Source of the DNA: Pseudomonadota bacterium
Lineage (GTDB): Bacteria > Pseudomonadota > Alphaproteobacteria > Caulobacterales > Caulobacteraceae
Direction: 5' to 3'
Length of the DNA: 64,000 nucleotides
Assembly (NCBI GenBank): GCA_023432855.1
Contig: JAEZEZ010000007.1
Location: 47,627-111,626 of the forward strand
Shown here: one piece after another, positions 25,096 to 33,482 of the stretch
Layout: the number at the start of each line of letters is the position of its first letter
How positions within the stretch are numbered: position 1 is the stretch's first letter
The notes under the pieces: generated by a model
Seen by the model: only the letters and a program-made list of their open reading frames with translations
Told to the model about the DNA's origin: nothing
Database searches by the model: none
Position numbers and translations under genes: made by a program

Positions 25096-26553
25096 GTGAT
25101 CGTCCGCACCCTGTCCGTGTCCGGCCTTGCCCTTGCCGTCGCTCTCTCCCTGACCGCCGCCCCCTCCATGGCGGCCCAGAAGAAGCGCCCCGATGCGGCA
25201 CAGACCCTGCCCTACGAGGCTACGGCCGCGCAGCTGCGGGACAAGGCGCTGAAGGGGACCATCGCCTACTCGCTGGTCGAGGACATCACGACGCGCTTCG
25301 GGCCCCGCATGGCCGGCTCGGACGCGGAGCGGCGCGCGGCCGAATGGGGCGCGCGCAGGCTGAAGGAGCTCGGCTTCGAGAACGTCGCGGTCGAGACTTT
25401 CCCGCTGGCGCCCTGGGTGCGCGTGGACGAAGAGGGCGCCATCGTGGCCCCCTATCCGCAGCCTCTGGTGGTGTCGCTGCTGGGTGGATCGCCGTCGACG
25501 CCCGAAGCCGGCATCGAGGCGGACGCCGTGGTGTTCGAGACTTTCCAGGACCTGCGCGATGCGCCCGCAGGCTCGATCGCCGGCAAAATCGCCGTGGTCC
25601 TGCAGCCGACCGTGCGCGCCCAGACCGGGGCCGGCTACGGCTACGCCTCGTCGATCCGCAGCCAGGGCCCGACGGTAGCCGCGTCCAAGGGCGCGGTCGC
25701 CTTCGTCATGCGTTCGCTGGGCACCCACGACCATCGCTTCGCCCATGCGGGGTCGACCCGCCGGGCCGCGGACGTCGTGCCCGGCTTCGCGGTGTCGCCG
25801 CCGGACGCCGACCAACTGCGCCGCGCCGCCAAGGCCGGAACCCTGCGCCTGCGGCTGAAGGGCGAGGCGGTCGTGCCCCCGTCGGGCGAGTCCCAGAACG
25901 TGGTCGCCGAGATCCGCGGCCGCGAAAGGCCCGATGAAGTGATCGTCATCGGCGGGCACCTCGACAGCTGGGACCAGGGTACGGGCGCGATCGACGACGC
26001 CGCCGGCGTCGCCATCACCACCGCCGCGCTCAAGCTGATCGCCGACCTGCCCGCGCGACCGAAGCGCACCATCCGGGTCGTCTGGTGGGGTTCGGAAGAA
26101 CTGAGCCAGCCCGAGCCGACGCCGGGCCTTTCCGGCGCGCGCGCCTACGCTGACGCCCGCCGCGACGCGCTGGCCTCCCACATCATCGCCAGCGAAAGCG
26201 ACTTCGGCGCCGGCGTGGTCCACAGCCTGGCGCTGCCGACCGGCTGGCAATCGGGCGCCTTCGTCACCGAGGCCATGCGGGTGCTGGCCCCGCTTGGGAT
26301 CACTTTCGACGGAACGCCTTCGACCGGCGGCGGGCCGGACGTCATCCCGCTCGTCCAGGCCGGCGTGCCCGCCTTCCGCCTGAACCAGGACGGCACGGAC
26401 TACTTCGACTTCCACCACACGGCCGACGATGTGCTCGACCGCGTGGACGCGAAAAAGCTCGACCAGAACGTCGCCGCCTGGGCCGCGCTGCTGTGGCTGA
26501 TCGCCGACAGCGACGTGGACTTCCGCAAACCGGCTCCGCAACCCGCAGGCTGA
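25096..26553 (+). CDS. M28-family zinc peptidase, exported
   Basis: 485 residues with a signal peptide (TLSVSGLALAVALSLTAAPSMAA). The M28 domain has zinc ligands visible in GGHLDSWDQGTGAIDDAAG (His at about residue 288), WWGSEEL, ESDFGAG and FHHTADD, with a protease-associated insertion (~120-250). Likely an aminopeptidase or carboxypeptidase Q-like enzyme. The GTG at 25096 is preferred (GGAG 8 nt upstream, signal peptide correctly placed) over a TTG at 25075. A REP-like repeat lies just upstream. Confidence 0.92.
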   Translation: MIVRTLSVSGLALAVALSLTAAPSMAAQKKRPDAAQTLPYEATAAQLRDKALKGTIAYSLVEDITTRFGPRMAGSDAERRAAEWGARRLKELGFENVAVETFPLAPWVRVDEEGAIVAPYPQPLVVSLLGGSPSTPEAGIEADAVVFETFQDLRDAPAGSIAGKIAVVLQPTVRAQTGAGYGYASSIRSQGPTVAASKGAVAFVMRSLGTHDHRFAHAGSTRRAADVVPGFAVSPPDADQLRRAAKAGTLRLRLKGEAVVPPSGESQNVVAEIRGRERPDEVIVIGGHLDSWDQGTGAIDDAAGVAITTAALKLIADLPARPKRTIRVVWWGSEELSQPEPTPGLSGARAYADARRDALASHIIASESDFGAGVVHSLALPTGWQSGAFVTEAMRVLAPLGITFDGTPSTGGGPDVIPLVQAGVPAFRLNQDGTDYFDFHHTADDVLDRVDAKKLDQNVAAWAALLWLIADSDVDFRKPAPQPAG

Positions 26554-26616
26554 CGATCGCGGCGCTTGCCGTGGAAGGCGACGCGCGCCATCGTCGCCAA
26601 GGGAGGGCGAGCGCGC

Positions 26617-27420
26617 ATGGCGGTGGAGGCTGAGAGCGAGGCGGGGCGCCCGTCGCTGCGGCGACGGCTCTACCTGCAGTTCGATCCCAGGGCGCGCAAG
26701 GAGCCGGGCCTTTCGCCCGTCAACACGGTGCTTACAGTGGCCGTGCTGGCGGTGGTCGCCGCCGCCATCCTGGAAACCGAACCGACCGTCTACCGGGCCG
26801 CGCCGGGCGTCTTCAAGGCGGCCGAGTACGGCTTCACCACCCTGTTCACCATCGAGTACCTCACCCGGCTCTGGATCGCGGGTGAGGACCCCCGCTACCG
26901 CGGCCTGATGGGGCGGGTGCGATACATCTTCTCGATCTGGGCCCTGATCGACCTGGCCGCCATCCTGCCGGCCCTGCTGACCGGGTCGGGCGTGGCCGGC
27001 CTTGCGCTGAGGGCGCTCCGCATGTTCCGCATCGCGCGCCTCGCTCGGTTGGGCGCCCTGTCCGATGCGGCCGAGGCCATGTCCTCGGCTATCCAGGATC
27101 GAAAGTACGAGCTCATCCTGACCGCTGCCCTGGGCCTGCTGCTCATGCTGGTCTCCGCGACCTTGCTCTATTTCGTGGAGGGGCCCAGCCAGCCCGAGGA
27201 TTTCGGCTCGATCCCGCGCAGCCTGTGGTGGGCGGTGGCTACCCTGACCACCGTTGGCTACGGCGACGCCTTTCCCGTGACCGTGGCCGGCAAGCTGCTG
27301 GCCGCCATCACTGCCGTGGCGGGCATCGCCTTCGTCGCCATGCCCACCGGCATCCTCGCCGCCGCCTTCAGCGACGCCCTGCGCACCCGCAAGACGACAG
27401 CCCCCAAACGCAAGGTTTGA
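26617..27420 (+). CDS. Voltage-gated potassium channel family ion transporter
   Basis: 267 residues with six transmembrane segments and a pore loop. S4 is recognisable as LRALRMFRIARLARLG with regularly spaced arginines (~residues 128-143), and the selectivity filter is TTVGYGD (~residue 211). A single-chain Kv-like subunit that would form tetramers in the inner membrane; potassium is the inferred ion from TVGYGD. The ATG at 26617 is preceded by GGGAGGG. A TTG at 26566 would add 17 residues without support. Confidence 0.92.
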   Translation: MAVEAESEAGRPSLRRRLYLQFDPRARKEPGLSPVNTVLTVAVLAVVAAAILETEPTVYRAAPGVFKAAEYGFTTLFTIEYLTRLWIAGEDPRYRGLMGRVRYIFSIWALIDLAAILPALLTGSGVAGLALRALRMFRIARLARLGALSDAAEAMSSAIQDRKYELILTAALGLLLMLVSATLLYFVEGPSQPEDFGSIPRSLWWAVATLTTVGYGDAFPVTVAGKLLAAITAVAGIAFVAMPTGILAAAFSDALRTRKTTAPKRKV

Positions 27421-27454
27421 CCGGCGGCAGGCGACCCCCTACGGCAGGGCCCGT

Positions 27455-27541
27455 GCGGACGTGGCGGAACCGGTAGACGCAGCGGACTTAAAATCCGCTT
27501 CTGGTGACAGAGTCCGGGTTCGAGTCCCGGCGTCCGCACCA
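27455..27541 (+). tRNA. tRNA-Leu (anticodon UAA)
   Basis: 87-nt class II tRNA including encoded CCA. Acceptor stem GCGGACG / CGTCCGC, anticodon loop in GACTTAAAATC (TAA), a variable arm (CTTCTGGTGACAGAG region), and T-loop GGTTCGAGTCC. Confidence 0.97.
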
Positions 27542-27548
27542 TCGATCC

Positions 27549-29207
27549 TCAGTCAATGGATCGGGGCCGCCCCGCGCGCGGCCGCCGGGGCGCGAACAGG
27601 TCGGCCAGCGGGTCGTCGCGATACCAGGCGGGACCGATCGGATCGTCCGCCGCCCCCCTGACCAGCTCGGTTATGTACGCGGTCCAGCGGGCGGCGACGT
27701 CCCATCGGAGAGGCAGGTCCATGTCGTCGCTGGGCTGGTGGTAGCGACGCCGCTCGTAGTCATCCCATGCAGCCGTGTCCGGGGCGCCGCTGCGGGTCAG
27801 GCCCCGCGCGGGATTGGGGAACAGGACGGGGACGCCCCGGCGCAGGAACGGGTACTGGTCGCTCAGGGCGAGGTTGCCGCGCTCGGGGATCGGATCCGGC
27901 GCATGCACCGCGCCCACGCTCGCCGCCGCGCGCGTCGAAATCTCTCCCAGGGTCGAATGTGATTCCCCGAGCGCCACGACCGCGGCGAAATCGTGGAAGG
28001 CCATCAGTCCGTCGACGCTGATGGCCGCCGCGATCCGGTCGATGTCCGCGCCGGCATGGGCGGCGAAGTACTCGGACCCGAGCAGTCCCTTCTCCTCGCC
28101 CGTTGCAGCGATGAACAGGATGGGCCGGCGCGGGCGAGGCCCTTGGGCCAGGGCGCGGGCGGCCTCGATCATCACGGCGACCCCGCCGGCGTTGTCGACG
28201 GCGCCGTTGTAGATGGCGTCGCCGCCCACCTCCGGTCCGACCCCAACGTGATCAAGGTGGGCGATCACGACGATGGGCTTGTCGGCCAGGTTGGGGTCCG
28301 AACCCGGGAGCAGCCCGATGACATTGGGAGACTTCAGGTCTTCGTGGCGGGAACGCCGCTCGATGTGCACCGAGGCGCCCAGCGGAAAGCCGCGCGGCGG
28401 TCTCGCATCTGCGGCGGCGTAGATGCGAACCAGGTCGTGGCCGGCGTCCCTGAACAGGCACTCCGCCGCCGTCGGTCCCACGGACACCGTGGCTCGGATG
28501 GCTCGGTCGTCGCCGGTCGGTTCGGGCGCCAGCGACACGGCGGGCAGGGGCCGCAGGCGCCGGGTGCGGTCCCAGGGCGAGACCTTCTCCCGCGCCGGCG
28601 ATTTCAGCGTCAGGACGGCGACCGCGCCGTGCGCTGCGGCCATGCGCTCCTTCTGCTGGATCCAGCTGTAGTGAGCGCGCAGCGAGCCGGGCAGGTTGTC
28701 GGGCGCGCCTTCCAGCAGGACCACCGCCTTTCCCCGGACGTCCAGACCCCGGTAGTCGTCGAGCCCGAGGGAGGGGGCGTCGATGCCCCAGCCCACGAAG
28801 ACGAGCTCCGCCGCGAGGGTTTCGTGGGTCTCATGGGCGCTCGCGTCCAGCGCGACGTCCTCACCGTTGCGCAGCACGTGGTCGCCCGAACGGGTTCGCA
28901 GGAGCAGGCGCGCGCCTTCGGCCTCAAGGCTGCGCCGCCGCACGGGAACCTGCTGGAGCCATGTTCCGTCGGGCGCGCCCGGCTCCAGGCCGATGAGGGC
29001 GAACTGGGCGGCGACGTAGGCGGCGGCGATCTCGTGACCCCGCGTGCCCGTATCCCGGCCTTCGAGCAGGTCGTCCGCCAGAAATCGCGTGTGAGCCTCG
29101 ACGGCCCGCGCGGAGACGTGCTCCGGCGGGGTTGCGCCCGCAGCTCCCACGGTCGCGCTGAGGATGAGGGCCAGCAGGAGGCGCAGGGGTGTCCTAGAGT
29201 GCATCAT
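27549..29207 (-). CDS. M28-family zinc peptidase, exported
   Basis: 552 residues with a signal peptide (RLLLALILSATVGAAGA) and an M28 domain: VIAHLDHVG, GAVDNAGGVAVMIEAARAL, ATGEEKGLLGS and SDQYPFLRRGVP provide the metal and catalytic residues. A protease-associated domain probably lies at ~120-250. Start taken at the ATG 29207; ATG 29204 is equivalent. It is not closely similar to the other M28 gene 1 kb away, so this is not a recent duplication. It converges on tRNA-Leu. Confidence 0.9.
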   Translation of the reverse strand: MMHSRTPLRLLLALILSATVGAAGATPPEHVSARAVEAHTRFLADDLLEGRDTGTRGHEIAAAYVAAQFALIGLEPGAPDGTWLQQVPVRRRSLEAEGARLLLRTRSGDHVLRNGEDVALDASAHETHETLAAELVFVGWGIDAPSLGLDDYRGLDVRGKAVVLLEGAPDNLPGSLRAHYSWIQQKERMAAAHGAVAVLTLKSPAREKVSPWDRTRRLRPLPAVSLAPEPTGDDRAIRATVSVGPTAAECLFRDAGHDLVRIYAAADARPPRGFPLGASVHIERRSRHEDLKSPNVIGLLPGSDPNLADKPIVVIAHLDHVGVGPEVGGDAIYNGAVDNAGGVAVMIEAARALAQGPRPRRPILFIAATGEEKGLLGSEYFAAHAGADIDRIAAAISVDGLMAFHDFAAVVALGESHSTLGEISTRAAASVGAVHAPDPIPERGNLALSDQYPFLRRGVPVLFPNPARGLTRSGAPDTAAWDDYERRRYHQPSDDMDLPLRWDVAARWTAYITELVRGAADDPIGPAWYRDDPLADLFAPRRPRAGRPRSID

Positions 29208-29250
29208 GCCCGGATAATGCCTCCGGCGGGGTGAGGGGTCTTGAACCTGC

Positions 29251-30072
29251 CTAGCGCGAGCCCCGCGCCTTGCGGCGCCACACGCCCGGCGGCGCGCCCG
29301 CGGCACGCCGGAATTCCCGGGTCATGTGCGCCTGGTCTGCATAGCCGTGGCGCAGGGCAAGCTCCGAGAGGGAATCGCCGGAGGCGCGCAGGTCGAGCGT
29401 CAGCCGGCGCAGCCGCTGGAGCCGGCGATAGGCCCCGATCGAGGATCCGGTCACGCGCGCAAAGGCGCGGGCCAGGTGGGTGGGGTGCCGGTCGGACACG
29501 CGCGCCAGTTCGCCAAGGGTCCAGGATCGCTCGGGAAAATCGTCCAGCGCCTGCATCACGCGGCCAACCGCCGTAGGGTCCTTCGCCGCCGGCTTGCGAG
29601 AGAGGGCTTCACCGGCCAGCAGGGCCACGAGGGATTCGGCTTCCAGCGAGTCCGACGGCCGGTTGAGCGCCGTGAGCGTCGCCAGCGACTGCGCCGCGTG
29701 ACGCAGACGTGGAGGCAGACGTGTCACGCCGCGCTCGTGCGGATCCTGCCCGATATCCAGCGCCAGGTTCAGGCACACCGCCCCGCCCGCGCCGAAAGTG
29801 TTGGCGTGCCGGTCTCCGGCGGGGTGGACCCCGACGGCGCCTGGCGACAGCGCATGTTCGGCGCGCCTGGCGTCCTGGGCGTAGCCGCCTTCCAGGACGA
29901 CGCACAGGTGGGCTTCCTCGTGCTCGTGAAGCGGCAGTCGGGCGCCCGGCTCGTAGACGCTGAGCGTCACGCCCGCAGGACCGGCCAGGCCTTCTCCGAA
30001 ATGGCGTCCGGCGGGGCGGAGCAGGGGGGCGCCTGCCCGGGATGCGCTGTCGAGGATCGTCTGGTCCGCCAT
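29251..30072 (-). CDS. AraC-family transcriptional regulator
   Basis: 273 residues: an N-terminal cupin-like sensor (LPLHEHEEAHLCVVLEGGYA, about residues 46-66, a metal-binding-like HEHEEAH) and a C-terminal double helix-turn-helix (TLGELARVSDRHPTHLARAFARVTG and SELALRHGYADQAHMTREFRRAAG). Probably regulates a neighbour. The M28 peptidase 44 nt downstream on the same strand may be co-transcribed. The target and ligand are unknown. The start is the ATG at 30072. Confidence 0.9.
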   Translation of the reverse strand: MADQTILDSASRAGAPLLRPAGRHFGEGLAGPAGVTLSVYEPGARLPLHEHEEAHLCVVLEGGYAQDARRAEHALSPGAVGVHPAGDRHANTFGAGGAVCLNLALDIGQDPHERGVTRLPPRLRHAAQSLATLTALNRPSDSLEAESLVALLAGEALSRKPAAKDPTAVGRVMQALDDFPERSWTLGELARVSDRHPTHLARAFARVTGSSIGAYRRLQRLRRLTLDLRASGDSLSELALRHGYADQAHMTREFRRAAGAPPGVWRRKARGSR

Positions 30073-30214
30073 GCCGGCACGATACCCGATCGCGCTGCTG
30101 GCGGGAGCCGCCTCATACCGCCGCGACTGAGATGGGCGCGGGAAAGTTTCGTTCAAGAATTGTCGCCTGGCCGATTCTGAGGATGCTCCGCCGCCTGGCA
30201 GCAAGGGGCAGGAC

Positions 30215-30631
30215 ATGACCGGCAGGAGTTCTCCATTCGCGCAGGCCTTCTTCCACGGAACGAAGGCGGATCTGAGAACAGGCGATACGGTGGAACCGGG
30301 GTTCGCCTCGAACTTCGGGCAAAGGAAGCAGGCCGCCTGGGCCTACGTCACCGCGACCCTGGATGCGGCGGTGTGGGGCGCGGAGCTGGCGCTGGGGGAC
30401 AGGCCCGGCCGCATCTACGTGGTCGAACCCGCCGGCCCGGTCGAGGACGACCCGAACCTCACCGACAAGAAATTTCCCGGCAATCCGACCCTGTCCTATC
30501 GCACCCGCCACCCGCTGCGCGTCCTCGGCGAGGTCATCGGCTGGGAAGGTCACCCGCCGGGGCAGCTCAAGGCCATGAAAGAGAGCCTGGCGCGACTGGA
30601 GCAACAGGGTGTCGGGGCGATCGAGGACTGA
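30215..30631 (+). CDS. arr: Rifamycin mono-ADP-ribosyltransferase (Arr family)
   Basis: 138 residues matching Arr over the full length: FFHGTKADLRTGDTVEPG, TATLDAAVWGAELA, GRIYVVEPAGPVEDDPNLTDKKFPGNPT and LRVLGEVIGWEGHP. Arr inactivates rifampicin-type drugs by ADP-ribosylation of a hydroxyl group using NAD+. An AAGGGGCAGGA site precedes the ATG. Base composition matches the neighbours and no mobile element is near, so it looks like a chromosomal rather than a recently acquired gene. Confidence 0.95.
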   Translation: MTGRSSPFAQAFFHGTKADLRTGDTVEPGFASNFGQRKQAAWAYVTATLDAAVWGAELALGDRPGRIYVVEPAGPVEDDPNLTDKKFPGNPTLSYRTRHPLRVLGEVIGWEGHPPGQLKAMKESLARLEQQGVGAIED

Positions 30632-30640
30632 TCCGGACAC

Positions 30641-30670
30641 GAAAAACCCGGCCGCTGCGGGGCGGCCGGG
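30641..30670 (-). terminator. Intrinsic terminator of the EF-hand gene
   Basis: On the minus strand CCCGGCCGC / GCGGCCGGG (30662-30670 with 30647-30655) forms a 9-bp stem followed by TTTTTC. It also lies just after the arr stop on the plus strand. Confidence 0.8.
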
Positions 30671-30733
30671 TCTCCCGGTCGGAGGCCGGGTTCACTGCGG
30701 GTGGACGACCGGTCTCCGGCGAGCGGAGAAGGC

Positions 30734-31309
30734 CTAGCTGTTGTCGCCGCCGCGGCCGCGACCGCGGTGATGGCCGCGCTGGCCCCGGCGTTCGTCGGCG
30801 GTGATGGAGCCGTCCTTGTTGGCGTCCATGCGCTGGAAATGCGCGGTCGCCGTCTGGTCCATCTCGGCGGCGGTGATCACGCCATCGCCGTTCGCGTCCA
30901 TGCGGCCCATCATGCCTTCGCCGCCGCGGCCGCCGCGTCCGTGGTGCATGGCGCCCCCGCGGCCGCCGCGCCGGCCCATGCGCTCGCGCGCATTGAACTC
31001 GGCTTCGGACAGCTGGCCGTTCTTGTCGGTATCCAAGCGGGCGAACATGTCGCTGCGGCGCTCGGAGCGTCGCTCGAGGCGCTGGGCTTTCAGCGCCTCC
31101 ATCTCGGCCTTGGTGACGCGCCCGTCCTTGTCCGCGTCCATGCGGGCGAAGCGAGCCTGCACGGCGGCGCGGTGTTCGGACACGGTGACCGCGCCGTCGG
31201 CGTTCGCGTCGGCGCGCGGACCACGCGGCTTGTCGGCCGGGGCCTGGGCGAGTGCGGCGGTGGCGAGGACGGCGGCGGCGCCGGCGCCCAGGAGGATTTT
31301 GAGGTTCAT
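30734..31309 (-). CDS. Exported EF-hand calcium-binding protein
   Basis: 191 residues with a signal peptide (ILLGAGAAAVLATAALAQA) and five EF-hand loops: DANADGAVTVSE (~35), DADKDGRVTKAE (~58), DTDKNGQLSEAE (~94), DANGDGVITAAE (~138) and DANKDGSITADE (~160). A Gly/Arg/His-rich spacer separates loops 3 and 4, and the C-terminus is also Arg/Gly/His-rich. Likely a periplasmic Ca2+ buffer or sensor. The ATG at 31309 gives a proper signal peptide. Confidence 0.9.
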   Translation of the reverse strand: MNLKILLGAGAAAVLATAALAQAPADKPRGPRADANADGAVTVSEHRAAVQARFARMDADKDGRVTKAEMEALKAQRLERRSERRSDMFARLDTDKNGQLSEAEFNARERMGRRGGRGGAMHHGRGGRGGEGMMGRMDANGDGVITAAEMDQTATAHFQRMDANKDGSITADERRGQRGHHRGRGRGGDNS

Positions 31310-31381
31310 TCGAGTGGCTCCGAAGAGTGAAAAGCGGCCCTGCTTTCCCCCTTCAACGGCGCCGCTGGCCAATTCCGTCGC

Positions 31382-31750
31382 CTATGCCTCGACGCCGTGC
31401 TTTTCCTTCAGCGACTGGCGGTCCCAGTAGCCTCGCTGGGTCTGGATGCGGCCATCGACGACATGGAAGAAGCCGCAACCGCGCAGGCCCTGCGGATCGC
31501 GCCACTCCAGGATCGCCCAGTCGCCGTCCTGGAACAGGCTTTCGGGGATGCAGGTCATCTTCAGGGCGGCGAACTCGCGCCGGAACATGTCGCGGATGGC
31601 GTCCTGGCCCGTCACCGGCTCGAACATCACCTGATGATTGACGGCCTTCTCCGCATACAGCTCGGCGATGGCCTTGTGGTCGCCGGCGTTGAAGGCGGCG
31701 ATCCAGTCACGCACGACGGCCTTTGGGCTGATCCGCGGCCTGGCGCTCAC
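31382..31750 (-). CDS. SnoaL/NTF2-like polyketide-cyclase-fold protein
   Basis: 122 residues: VVRDWIAAFNAGDHKAIAELYAEKAVNHQVMFEPVTG at the start, then GFFHVVDGRIQTQRGYWDRQSL, typical of the SnoaL-like cone fold that binds small hydrophobic ligands. The GTG at 31750 overlaps the stop of the acyl-CoA ligase gene (GTGA), so it is the last gene of the ligase/acyl-CoA dehydrogenase operon. Confidence 0.8.
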   Translation of the reverse strand: MSARPRISPKAVVRDWIAAFNAGDHKAIAELYAEKAVNHQVMFEPVTGQDAIRDMFRREFAALKMTCIPESLFQDGDWAILEWRDPQGLRGCGFFHVVDGRIQTQRGYWDRQSLKEKHGVEA

Positions 31751-33480
31751 CCGAACAGTCCCTTCAGCTCGGTCTTCAGGATCTTGCCGTTGGCGTTGCG
31801 GGGCAGGGGCTCGTCGCGCACCAGAACGCACACCGGCACCTTGAAGCTTGCCAGCCTGGCCGCCACCCATGCGCGCAGTTCGTCCTCGGTCGCGCCGGCG
31901 CCGGGCTTCACCGTCACGACGGCGCACGGTTCCTCGCCCAGCGTCGGGTGCGGGCGGCCGACCAGGGCCGCGTCCATGACGGCGGGATGTTCGTAGAGAA
32001 CGTTCTCGACCTCCACGCAGTAGATGTTCTCGCCGCCGCGGATCAGCATGTCCTTGGCCCTGTCGACGATGAAGCAGAAGCCCTCCTCGTCGATGCGGGC
32101 GAGGTCGCCCGTGCGCACCCAGCCGTCGACGAAGGTCTCCGCCGTGGCCTCGGGCCGTTTCCAGTATCCCTTCAGCAGGTTCGGCCCCGACGCCCACAGC
32201 TCGCCCACCTCGCCGGGGGGCAGTTCGCGACCGTCCGGGTCGGTGACCTTGATGCGGTAGGGTCCCACCGGCGCGCCGCAGCTGTCGGGCCGGTTCTCGT
32301 AGTCTTCGGCCTGGTGGTGGGTGTGGGTGCCGCCGGTCTCGGTCATGCCCCAGCCGGTTCCGGGAATGGACTTCGGAAAGGCTTCCTTGAGCCGTCGAAC
32401 CAGTTCTGGCGAGGCGGGCGCGCCGCCGTAGGAAATGCCCTCGAGCGAGGAGAGGTCGTACTTCGCGAAGTCCGGATGCTCCAGGATCATCCAGGCGATG
32501 GCCGGCACGCCGCCGGCGTTGGTGACCCGCTCCCGCTCGATCAGCCCCAGCGCCTCGCCCACGTCGAAGCGGCGCATCAGCACCAGCTTCGCACCCTGGA
32601 TCATCGAGGGGATCATCAGGGCGTGGCATCCGGTGGTGTGGAAGAAGGGGATCGAGACCAGCCCCACCTTCTGGGGATCGTCCGGGCCCGCCGGAGGCGG
32701 GGGCGCCTCGCCGCGGCGCAGGAAGGCGCGGGCCGCCGACCAGGCCAGGGCCAGGATGTTCGAGCAGTTGGCCCGGTGCGTGCCCAGGCCGCCCTTGGGC
32801 TGGCCCGTGGTCCCCGAGGTGTAGAAGATCGAGGCGTCGTCGTCCGGATGAAGCTCCACCTCGGGCATGGGTCGGTCCGGAAGCCCGCCCCAGGCGGAAA
32901 CCGGGCCCACCACATCCTCGAGGCGCGCGACCCGCGGATCCGCAGCGGCGCTGTCGAGCCGCGCCGCATAGACCCGCTCCAGCGCGGGGCAGGCGTCCAG
33001 GTGCGGGACCAGGCGCTGCAACCGCTCGGGGTCGCAGACCAGCACCTTGGCTCCGGAATCGGTCAGGCCGAATTCGAGCTCCCCCCCAGTCCACCAGGCG
33101 TTCAGCGGCACGGCGATGGCGCCGATCAGGGTCGTGGCGAAATAGGCGACCGGCCATTCGGGCAGGTTACGCATGGCGATGGCCACGCGATCGCCCTTGC
33201 TCACGCCGCGCTCCGCCAGCTCCGCCGCCAGGGCCAGGGTAGCCCGCGCGAACCCCTCGTAGGTGGCGCGTTCGTCGCCATGAACCAGGAAGTCGCGCCC
33301 GCCCCAGCTCATGCGGGCGAACAGGAAAACCTCACGCAGGGTCGGCGGTGCGTTCTTCCACACCTTCATCGGGACGCCGTTCACGACGCCGTCGGCGACC
33401 TCGAGCATCGAGCCGGGCTGGCCCAGCAGGGCGTGGGCCTGGGCCAGGCTCATGGCCGGCCAGCCGGGAGGAAGACTCAT
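31747..33480 (-). CDS. Acyl-CoA synthetase (AMP-binding, class I adenylate-forming)
   Basis: Activates a carboxylic acid to its CoA thioester via an acyl-AMP. 577 residues with the AMP-binding signature SIFYTSGTTGQPKGG (~205), the GTGWGMTETGGTH motif, GWVRTGDLARIDEEGF and the C-terminal KDMLIRGGENIYCVEVE hinge, ending with ANGKILKTELK, the catalytic Lys. Substrate unknown; medium/long-chain fatty or cyclic acids are likely from the adjacent acyl-CoA dehydrogenases. It sits 2 nt after an ACAD gene. Confidence 0.93.
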   Translation of the reverse strand: MSLPPGWPAMSLAQAHALLGQPGSMLEVADGVVNGVPMKVWKNAPPTLREVFLFARMSWGGRDFLVHGDERATYEGFARATLALAAELAERGVSKGDRVAIAMRNLPEWPVAYFATTLIGAIAVPLNAWWTGGELEFGLTDSGAKVLVCDPERLQRLVPHLDACPALERVYAARLDSAAADPRVARLEDVVGPVSAWGGLPDRPMPEVELHPDDDASIFYTSGTTGQPKGGLGTHRANCSNILALAWSAARAFLRRGEAPPPPAGPDDPQKVGLVSIPFFHTTGCHALMIPSMIQGAKLVLMRRFDVGEALGLIERERVTNAGGVPAIAWMILEHPDFAKYDLSSLEGISYGGAPASPELVRRLKEAFPKSIPGTGWGMTETGGTHTHHQAEDYENRPDSCGAPVGPYRIKVTDPDGRELPPGEVGELWASGPNLLKGYWKRPEATAETFVDGWVRTGDLARIDEEGFCFIVDRAKDMLIRGGENIYCVEVENVLYEHPAVMDAALVGRPHPTLGEEPCAVVTVKPGAGATEDELRAWVAARLASFKVPVCVLVRDEPLPRNANGKILKTELKGLFG

Positions 33481-33482
33481 GC

